Below, in pieces: positions 1-5,300 of a DNA stretch of 12,559 nt. The notes under the pieces are model-generated. The model made no database searches and had not been told where the DNA came from. It worked only from the letters and a program-made list of their open reading frames with translations. Each line of letters starts with the position of its first letter. Position 1 is the stretch's first letter. The DNA is from Stenotrophomonas maltophilia (GTDB lineage: Bacteria > Pseudomonadota > Gammaproteobacteria > Xanthomonadales > Xanthomonadaceae), in the NCBI GenBank assembly GCA_002386405.1, contig DGIP01000006.1, positions 1 through 12,559 on the forward strand. The letters are read 5' to 3'. The position numbers were made by a program, and so were the translations under genes.

Positions 1-401
1 GCTGGCTCGGTGGCCTGCGCATTTCATCGGCCCATGGCGGCGACAACCTGCTGGCTACCTACGGCTTCCTGGGCGGGCTGGGCAACCTGTCGGGGTACTC
101 GGAGGAGGCGATCTTCGCGCCGCAGACCGCGCTGGCGCGCATGGTGTACTACCGCCGCGTGGCCCATGCCGATTCATTGCTGACCATTCCGCTGTACATC
201 GGCGGCAGCCTGGAGTGGGGCGGGTTCTGGGCCACGCGCGACCAGGTGAACATCGACGGCATGCAGAGCGCGGGCAGCGTGTTCGTCGGCGCCGACACGT
301 TCCTTGGCCCGGTGTTCCTCGGCTACGGCCGTGCCCAAGGCGGGCATGACTCGTTCTACCTTACCTTTGGCTCGTTGCTGCGCACCCTCGACGGGTTCTG
401 A
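1..401 (+). CDS. Patatin-like phospholipase, C-terminal outer-membrane barrel part (5' end outside window)
   Basis: The open frame enters at the left edge (first full codon at base 3) and ends at TGA 399-401, giving the last 132 residues. The sequence alternates short amphipathic stretches rich in Gly, Tyr, Leu and Phe (for example LLTIPLYIGGSLEWGGFW and SVFVGADTFLGPVFLGYG), which reads as beta-barrel strands. The ending GHDSFYLTFGSLL resembles the last strand of bacterial surface-antigen barrels attached to patatin phospholipases (PlpD-like, type Vd secretion). In such proteins an N-terminal patatin domain with a Ser-Asp dyad precedes a barrel that anchors or exports it. The patatin domain itself is not in the window, so the assignment rests on the barrel alone; another Omp85-like protein is possible. 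No clear terminator follows the stop. Confidence 0.7.
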   Translation, partial: WLGGLRISSAHGGDNLLATYGFLGGLGNLSGYSEEAIFAPQTALARMVYYRRVAHADSLLTIPLYIGGSLEWGGFWATRDQVNIDGMQSAGSVFVGADTFLGPVFLGYGRAQGGHDSFYLTFGSLLRTLDGF

Positions 402-434
402 CGCGAAGGGGCGGCAGGGGTGCCATTCGTCTGA

Positions 435-462
435 TTGCGGACGGGATTTGGATCGATACAAT
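435..462 (+). promoter_or_regulatory. Candidate sigma-70 promoter of the GH92 operon
   Basis: TTGCGG (435-440) and TACAAT (457-462) are separated by 16 bp. The -10 box matches the consensus at five of six positions and the -35 at its TTG core. Transcription would start near 469, leaving a leader of about 60 bases before the GTG at 528. The -10 box lies over the centre of the palindrome at 449-469, so a protein bound there would block polymerase. The boxes are seen directly; promoter activity is inferred. Confidence 0.55.
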
Positions 463-469
463 CGATCCA
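449..469. promoter_or_regulatory. Perfect palindrome, likely repressor operator for the GH92 operon
   Basis: TGGATCGAT (449-457) and ATCGATCCA (461-469) are exact reverse complements around the 3-bp centre ACA. The site lies 58 bp before the GTG start of the mannosidase gene and covers the candidate -10 box. Its length, symmetry and place fit a dimeric repressor of the LacI or GntR type, which commonly controls sugar-use operons in xanthomonads. No regulator gene is in the window, so the binding protein is unknown. Confidence 0.6.
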
Positions 470-486
470 GCCACGCCGGACGTGGC
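470..486 (+). other. Short hairpin in the GH92 leader
   Basis: GCCACG (470-475) and CGTGGC (481-486) form a 6-bp GC-rich stem around the loop CCGGA. It starts one base after the palindrome, about where transcription would begin, so it could cap the 5' end of the mRNA and stabilise it. A chance stem is quite possible in DNA this rich in GC. Confidence 0.3.
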
Positions 487-527
487 GCTACGTTGATGGC
501 CCGTCCTTTCCGCTTTGGGAGTTCGTC

Positions 528-2900
528 GTGCACCGTTCGATGCTGGTTGCCGTTTCGCTTGTCCTGACCGCCGCGCCCTGCGCCCTGCAGGCCGCCGACC
601 TTGCCGCCGAGGTCAATCCCTTCATCGGCACCACCAACGCCGGCAATGTGTATCCGGGTCCGTCGGTGCCGTTCGGCATGGTGGCCTTCAGTCCGGAGAT
701 GACCCCGCTGCCGGGCAAGCGCTTCGCGATCGCGGCACCAGGCGGGTACGAGTGGCGCGGCAATGGCGTGCGTGGCTTCAGCCTGACCCACGTGTCCGGC
801 ACCGGCTGCACCGGGGCCAGCGGCGATGTTCCGATCATGCCGGTCACCACCAAGGTGGAACTGTCGCCGTCGTCAGCCGAGGCCGGGCTGCGCTATGCCA
901 GCGTGCTGGACCACAAGCGCGAATCGGCCAGCCCCGGCGCGTACCGGCTCACGCTCGACAACGGCGTGGTGGTGGACCTGGGCGCCACCGCGCGCACGGC
1001 GGTGGGACAGTTCCAGTTCCCGGCCGACAAGCCGGCCAACCTGCTGTTCCGTACCTCCGACAGTGAGGTGGGCAGCACTGATTCCAGCATCGTGATCGAT
1101 CCGGCCACGCGCACCGTGCGCGGCACGGTCACCGCCGGCAACTTCTGCGGTTACCTCGCCGAGGATCGCCGCGAGAGTTACTACACGCTGCATTTCGTGG
1201 CCGAATTCGACCAGCCCTTCGAGGTCGGCGGCACCTGGCGCGACGAGACCGTGCAGGCCGGCGCGCGCGAAGGCGGTGGCGGCACCAGCTACGGCACCCA
1301 GGGCCACCCGCCGGTGGGCAAGGGCGCCGGCGGCTGGATCCAGTTCGATCCCAAGCGCAGCCCGAAGGTGACTGCGCGCATCGGCATTTCCTATGTGGAC
1401 GAGGCCGGTGCACGGGCCAACCTGCGCCGCGAAAGCCCCGTGGGCACCACCGTGGAAGCGACCCAGGCCGCGACCCGCGCCGAATGGAACAAGACGCTGG
1501 GCCAGGTGCGCGTGGCCGGCGGAACGCCCGACGAACGCACCGTGTTCTACACCGCGCTGTACCACACGCTGCTGGCGCCGAACCTGTTCAGTGACGGCGA
1601 TGGCCGCTACCGCGGCATGGACGGCAAGGTGCATGCGCTGTCGAAAGGCCAGCGTGCGCAGTACGCCAACTATTCCGGCTGGGATGTGTACCGCTCGCAG
1701 CTGCAGCTGGTCACGCTGCTGCAGCCGCAGGTCGGCTCGGACATCGCACAGTCGCTGCTCAACCAGGCAGACCAGAATGGCGGCGTGTGGGACCGCTGGA
1801 CGCACCTGACTGGCGCCACCGGGGTGATGAACGGCGATCCGTCGCCGCCGTCGGTCGCCGCGATCCACGCGTTCGGAGGTCGCAACTTCGATCTGAAACG
1901 CGCCTACGCCTCCCTCAAGCAGGCGGCCACGGTGCCGACCGAACGCGACCTCAGCCGGCGGGGCTGCCCGGTGCTGTGCGTCGGCCAGCGGCCGGGCCTG
2001 GACCAGTGGATGGCGCTGAAGTACATGCCGGTGGGCGCGCCGGGCTGGGGTACCGCCTCGGACACGCTGGAAATGGCGGCCGCCGATTTCGGCCTTGCAG
2101 AGCTTGCCAACGCCGCAGGCGACACACAGGGGGCGGCGCTGTTCCGCGAACGCTCCGGCTGGTGGCGCAACCTGTACAACCCGAAGGCCACCGCGCAGGC
2201 CGGCTACATCCAGCCGCGCAATGCCGACGGCAGCTGGCCGGTGTTCGATCCGGCCTCGGATGAGGAGTTCGTCGAAGGCAGCGGTGCGCAGTACCTGTGG
2301 ATGGTGCCGTTCGATCCGGCCGGGCTGATCGCCACGCTCGGCGGCCGTGACGCGGCCATCCAGCGCCTGGATGCGTTCTTCCGCAAGGAAGATGGCGCGT
2401 GGGCGGTGACCAAGTCCGGCCCGCTGCATGCCGAGCTGGACAACGAACCCTCGGTGGCGGCACCGTGGCTGTACAACTTCGTCGGCCAGCCGTGGAAAAC
2501 ACAGGAAACCGTGCGCCAAGCCATGCGCCAGATCTGGACCAATGCACCCGAAGGCATGCCCGGCAACGATGACCTGGGCCAGATGTCGTCGTGGTACGTG
2601 TGGTCGGCACTCGGCCTGTACCCGCTGTACCCGGGCCGTGCCGACCTGGTGATCGGCAGCCCGCTGTTCCGCGAGGCGGTCATCCAGCGCCCCGGCGCCA
2701 CCCTCACCATCAAGGCCAACGGCGCGGCAATGGACGCACCCTACGTGCAGTCGCTGCGCGTGGACGGCAAGCCCAGCCAGGCCAGCTGGCTGCCGGCCAG
2801 CGTGGTGCAGAAGGGCGGCACGCTGCAGTTCGAACTGGGCACGGCGAAGAACACGCAGTGGGGCACCGCCACGCTGCCGCCGTCGTATGGACCGAACTGA
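528..2900 (+). CDS. Exported GH92 family alpha-mannosidase
   Basis: Predicted exo-acting, calcium-dependent alpha-mannosidase that removes mannose from N-glycans or mannans, probably in the periplasm. The GTG at 528 is chosen because GGGAG (517-521) lies 6 bp upstream and the protein then begins with a signal peptide (MHRSMLVAVSLVLTAAP, cleavage near ALQA/AD, residue 22). The product is 790 residues, normal for GH92. The N-terminal beta-sandwich starts with NPFIGTTNAGNVYPGPSVPFGM (residues 30-51) and has a SLTHVSGTGC motif at 85-94. The C-terminal (alpha/alpha)6 domain carries SGWDVYRSQ (383-391), FVEGSGAQYLWMVPFD (581-596, with Glu583 as the expected acid), DNEPS (638-642) and GNDDLGQMSSWYVWSALG (679-696, holding the expected general base). 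Family membership is very likely; linkage specificity (1,2, 1,3 or other) cannot be read with confidence. It leads an operon with the SGNH hydrolase 1 bp downstream. Confidence 0.93.
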   Translation: MHRSMLVAVSLVLTAAPCALQAADLAAEVNPFIGTTNAGNVYPGPSVPFGMVAFSPEMTPLPGKRFAIAAPGGYEWRGNGVRGFSLTHVSGTGCTGASGDVPIMPVTTKVELSPSSAEAGLRYASVLDHKRESASPGAYRLTLDNGVVVDLGATARTAVGQFQFPADKPANLLFRTSDSEVGSTDSSIVIDPATRTVRGTVTAGNFCGYLAEDRRESYYTLHFVAEFDQPFEVGGTWRDETVQAGAREGGGGTSYGTQGHPPVGKGAGGWIQFDPKRSPKVTARIGISYVDEAGARANLRRESPVGTTVEATQAATRAEWNKTLGQVRVAGGTPDERTVFYTALYHTLLAPNLFSDGDGRYRGMDGKVHALSKGQRAQYANYSGWDVYRSQLQLVTLLQPQVGSDIAQSLLNQADQNGGVWDRWTHLTGATGVMNGDPSPPSVAAIHAFGGRNFDLKRAYASLKQAATVPTERDLSRRGCPVLCVGQRPGLDQWMALKYMPVGAPGWGTASDTLEMAAADFGLAELANAAGDTQGAALFRERSGWWRNLYNPKATAQAGYIQPRNADGSWPVFDPASDEEFVEGSGAQYLWMVPFDPAGLIATLGGRDAAIQRLDAFFRKEDGAWAVTKSGPLHAELDNEPSVAAPWLYNFVGQPWKTQETVRQAMRQIWTNAPEGMPGNDDLGQMSSWYVWSALGLYPLYPGRADLVIGSPLFREAVIQRPGATLTIKANGAAMDAPYVQSLRVDGKPSQASWLPASVVQKGGTLQFELGTAKNTQWGTATLPPSYGPN

Positions 2901-2901
2901 C

Positions 2902-3684
2902 ATGCACGCATGGACATGCACCGCAGCGATCGTGGCGGCAATCACCTTGGCCCCGATGGCCGCTGCTGCGGAAACCCCGGCCACCAACCCGCTGCTGCTC
3001 AAACCGGTGGCGCAGGTGACACCGGATGAGGTCCGCTTCATGCAGCAGCGGCTTGCCGACTGGCCGCAGCTGCAGCGCTATCGCGCGGAGAACGCCGCGC
3101 TGCCGGCGCCGGTCGCCGGTGCACCGCGCGTGGTGTTCTATGGCGATTCGATCACGGAGGGGTGGGGCGCCACCGGCAGCCCGGGTTTCTTCCCGGGCAA
3201 GGGCTACCTCAACCGTGGCATTTCCGGGCAGACCACCGCGCAGATGCTGCTGCGCTTCCAGCAGGACGTGATCGCGCTTCATCCGGCGGTGGTGGTGATC
3301 CTGGCCGGAACCAATGACATCGCCGGCAACACCGGGCCGAGCACGCAGGGGATGATCGAGGACAACCTGCACGCGATGGTTGACCTGGCCCGCGCGCACG
3401 GCATCGCCGTGGTGTTGTCCTCGGTGCTGCCGGTCAGCGAGTACCCGTGGCAGCCGGGCGTGCAACCTGCGGGCAAGGTCAAGGCGTTGAACGCGGCCCT
3501 GCACGCCTACGCACATGACCGGAAGCTGGTCTGGCTGGACTACCATGCGGCCCTCGCCAACGCGCAGGGCGGCCTGGATCCGGCCCTGGCGGCCGATGGC
3601 GTGCATCCCACTGCAGCGGGGTATGCGCGGATGGTGCCGTTGGCGCAGGCGGCGGTCGAACGCGCGCTGGAGCCACGCAGGTGA
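2902..3684 (+). CDS. Exported SGNH/GDSL-family hydrolase
   Basis: A 260-residue secreted esterase-type hydrolase. All SGNH blocks are visible: GDSITEGW with nucleophile Ser83, NRGISGQTT with Gly109, GTND with Asn138, and DGVHP with Asp232 and His235. The ATG at 2902 begins one base after the mannosidase stop and gives a hydrophobic leader with a likely cut after the Ala run near residue 23. An in-frame ATG at 2887 would add five residues and overlap the mannosidase by 14 bp; neither start has a clear ribosome site, so translational coupling is likely. The block pattern resembles platelet-activating-factor acetylhydrolase-like and lysophospholipase-like members. Next to GH92, removal of acetyl or other ester groups from a glycan is a reasonable guess, but the substrate is not shown by the sequence. 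Confidence 0.88.
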   Translation: MHAWTCTAAIVAAITLAPMAAAAETPATNPLLLKPVAQVTPDEVRFMQQRLADWPQLQRYRAENAALPAPVAGAPRVVFYGDSITEGWGATGSPGFFPGKGYLNRGISGQTTAQMLLRFQQDVIALHPAVVVILAGTNDIAGNTGPSTQGMIEDNLHAMVDLARAHGIAVVLSSVLPVSEYPWQPGVQPAGKVKALNAALHAYAHDRKLVWLDYHAALANAQGGLDPALAADGVHPTAAGYARMVPLAQAAVERALEPRR

Positions 3685-4040
3685 ACCTCACCCATCCGCT
3701 CCTGCAGCGCAGTGCCCGCATCCTGCCGTGGGTGGGGTTGGCCGCCAGTGTGGCCATGGCGTTCGTGGTGACCCTGTTCGGGGCACTGCTGCTGCCGCAG
3801 TTCGTGGAGATGTTCGGCAGCGCCGGCCAGGCACTGCCGTGGATCAGTCGCGTCTACAGCGAGGGTTATCTGCTGGCCTGGCTCGCGCCGCTTCTGGTGG
3901 GGGCGTGCTGGTGCTTCGGCCCGCCCATCGCCGGCCGCATCCTGGCCGGGCTGCTGGGCCTCGGCGCAGGACTGCTGGGCTCGGTGGGCGTGCTGTTTGC
4001 GATGTACCTGCCTTACTTCATGCTGGGTTCGCTGGTCTGA
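3681..4040 (+). CDS. Small three-helix inner-membrane protein, function unknown
   Basis: A 119-residue very hydrophobic protein. GTG 3681 overlaps the SGNH stop by 4 bp (GTGA), and GGAG (3669-3672) lies 8 bp upstream, so it is probably translated together with the hydrolase. Likely membrane helices are about residues 15-38, 62-80 and 84-116, the last being Gly/Leu rich (GRILAGLLGLGAGLLG). The stretch LLLPQFVEMFGSAGQALP (37-53 and neighbours) resembles the loop after a membrane helix in GspF/PilC proteins of type II secretion and pilus systems, but the protein is far too short to be a complete one. No catalytic residues are evident. It is last in the operon and ends 25 bp from the convergent marC-like gene. 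Confidence 0.75.
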   Translation: MNLTHPLLQRSARILPWVGLAASVAMAFVVTLFGALLLPQFVEMFGSAGQALPWISRVYSEGYLLAWLAPLLVGACWCFGPPIAGRILAGLLGLGAGLLGSVGVLFAMYLPYFMLGSLV

Positions 4041-4065
4041 TCCCCGTTGCCGGCGCTGGCGCGGC

Positions 4066-4740
4066 TCACGCCGCCGGCCGGCCGAGCAGTTCCGACAGCC
4101 CGTACCAGCCGATCTGCACGCCGATGCACAGGATGACGAACGCCAGCAGGCGCAGCATGACCTGCATGCCGGTGCGGCCCAGCAGCGACTGCAGGCGGCC
4201 GGCGTAGCGCATGCAGAGATAGATCAGCACGCACAGCACGACCAGCGCGACGGCTGCAGCGGCCACGTGCACGGCTTCCGGTCCTTTCGCCGGCGACGTG
4301 GTGCCGACGGCAATCGCTACCGCAATGGCGCCTGGCCCCACGGTGAGCGGCAGGGTGAAGGGATAGAAGGTCTGTGACTCAATGGAGGCGTCGAAGCCTT
4401 GCCGCGCTTCGGCCTCCGCTGCACCGGCCAAGGACGTGCGCTCCTGCTGGGCGGGCGCGTTCAGCAGCCGCCATCCCGTCGCGGCAATGACCAACCCGCC
4501 GGCCAGTCGCAGTACCGGGATCGAGATGCCGAAGAACGACAGCACCCACGCACCGATCCCGATCGACACGGTCAGCATCACCAGACTGTTGATCGCCACC
4601 GCACGCGCCACCTGGTTGCGTTGTGAGGGTGAGGCGTGCGGCAGCAGGCCCAGCACCATCAGCGCCGCGCCCGGTGGATTGATCACCGGCAGCAGGCTGG
4701 TGAAAATCACCAGGAAGGCGTGGCTGAACTCATTCCACAT
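4066..4740 (-). CDS. MarC family integral membrane protein
   Basis: A 224-residue inner-membrane protein of the MarC/UPF0056 family. It shows the family motifs LLPVINPPGAA (residues 17-26) and FYPFTLPLTVGPGAIA (125-140), and about six membrane helices (near 5-27, 44-66, 72-93, 132-147, 157-177 and 193-215). A hydrophilic loop around residues 95-120 separates the two halves, as in the family. The start at 4740 is preferred because AGGTG lies about 5 bp upstream and MWNEFSHAFL matches the usual N terminus; the frame stays open to 4788 but that extension is basic and unlike the family. The name comes from the mar locus, but members are not proven drug exporters and the transported substrate is unknown. 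It lies 28 bp behind the EF-hand gene, probably in one transcript. Confidence 0.85.
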   Translation of the reverse strand: MWNEFSHAFLVIFTSLLPVINPPGAALMVLGLLPHASPSQRNQVARAVAINSLVMLTVSIGIGAWVLSFFGISIPVLRLAGGLVIAATGWRLLNAPAQQERTSLAGAAEAEARQGFDASIESQTFYPFTLPLTVGPGAIAVAIAVGTTSPAKGPEAVHVAAAAVALVVLCVLIYLCMRYAGRLQSLLGRTGMQVMLRLLAFVILCIGVQIGWYGLSELLGRPAA

Positions 4741-4768
4741 GCGCGCACCTGCTGTGAAGCGGGCTCGC

Positions 4769-5185
4769 CTAGGGCCGCCAGAAGCCAACCTGCAGCTCGG
4801 CCAGGGTCAGGTCGTTGTCATGGTTGGTATCCAGCGACTGGAAGCGCATCTCCGCTACCCGGCGTACTTCCTCGTCGCTCAGCTCGCCATCGCCGTTGAG
4901 ATCGGCCACCCGGATGCGGTCTGCCGCCGTGAGCTGGCCATCGCGGTCCGGGCCGAGCAGCGCCTGTACCTCTTCGACCGTGACCCGGTAGTTGTGATCG
5001 GCATCGAGCGTGCGGAACAACGCGCTGCCGTCGTACTCGTCTTCGCTGACCACGCCATCGCTGTTCTTGTCGAGCGTGGCGAAACGGGTGGCGGCGGTGT
5101 CGCCCACCGATTGGGCGTGGCCTGCGGCGGAAGCGCCCAGGCAGAGCAGGAGGGAACAGGCGAGACGCGATGCGATCTGGCGCAC
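4769..5185 (-). CDS. Small exported EF-hand (calcium-binding) protein
   Basis: A 138-residue protein with a signal peptide (MRQIASRLACSLLLCLGASAAGHA, cut near residue 24) and a mature part made almost entirely of EF-hand loops. Loops are at 39-50 (DKNSDGVVSEDE), 61-72 (DADHNYRVTVEE), 95-106 (DLNGDGELSDEE) and 119-130 (DTNHDNDLTLAE). A fifth, degenerate loop lies at about 78-89 (DRDG, lacking the first acidic ligand). Loops 1 and 3 are canonical; loops 2 and 4 lack the central Gly. The GTG start at 5185 is chosen because GGAG lies 6 bp upstream and the signal peptide begins there; the frame is open further upstream, but through the hairpin-rich intergenic region. It is likely periplasmic and binds calcium as a buffer or sensor. 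The next gene downstream is the MarC-family gene. No partner is evident. Confidence 0.85.
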   Translation of the reverse strand: MRQIASRLACSLLLCLGASAAGHAQSVGDTAATRFATLDKNSDGVVSEDEYDGSALFRTLDADHNYRVTVEEVQALLGPDRDGQLTAADRIRVADLNGDGELSDEEVRRVAEMRFQSLDTNHDNDLTLAELQVGFWRP

Positions 5186-5225
5186 GGGAAGCTCCGCAGC
5201 AGGGCAGGGAAGGCCTTCAGTCTCC

Positions 5226-5248
5226 GCCGTGCAGGCACGCACGGCTAC
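5226..5248 (-). repeat. GTAG-headed palindrome resembling a Stenotrophomonas REP element
   Basis: Read on the - strand this is GTAG followed by CCGTGC, the loop GTGCCT and then GCACGG, with a further G-C pair using the last G of GTAG (arms 5226-5232 and 5239-5245). A tetranucleotide GTAG at the foot of a short GC-rich stem is the hallmark of REP elements described in Stenotrophomonas maltophilia. It sits in the gap between the receptor and EF-hand genes, a typical REP position. With only one copy visible, membership in a repeated family cannot be shown here. Confidence 0.45.
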
Positions 5249-5263
5249 GGCAATCCCCGCGCC

Positions 5264-5289
5264 CGGCGCCAGTATTTCTACTGGCGCCG
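5264..5289 (-). terminator. Strong stem-loop behind the TonB-dependent receptor gene
   Basis: CGGCGCCAGTA (5264-5274) and TACTGGCGCCG (5279-5289) form a perfect 11-bp stem. In a transcript from the - strand the loop is GAAA, a stable GNRA tetraloop, while the other strand would have TTTC. This favours a role in the - strand RNA. It lies 11 bases past the receptor stop, where a transcript end or RNA-stabilising structure is expected. No T run follows, so it is not a textbook intrinsic terminator and may instead protect the mRNA 3' end or be part of a REP pair with 5226-5248. Confidence 0.5.
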
Positions 5290-5300
5290 CTCCATTGGCC

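Noticed and set aside
435..527. An earlier TTG start for the mannosidase gene at 435
   Set aside because: It would place the promoter and operator inside the gene, lacks a ribosome site and puts 31 non-signal residues before the clear signal peptide.
873..3041. A 722-codon open frame on the - strand across the mannosidase gene
   Set aside because: It is antisense to a gene with clear GH92 motifs, is full of Arg, Ala, His and Gly without any domain pattern, and exists because GC-rich third positions remove stop codons from this frame.
4049..4078. GCCGGCG (4049-4055) and CGCCGGC (4072-4078) as a shared terminator between the convergent genes
   Set aside because: The 16-base loop, the overlap with the end of marC and the lack of a T run make it weak, and such short GC stems are common by chance here.
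5209..5218. Palindrome GAAGGCCTTC upstream of the EF-hand gene
   Set aside because: Only 10 bp with no spacer, not at a recognisable promoter, and easily expected by chance.
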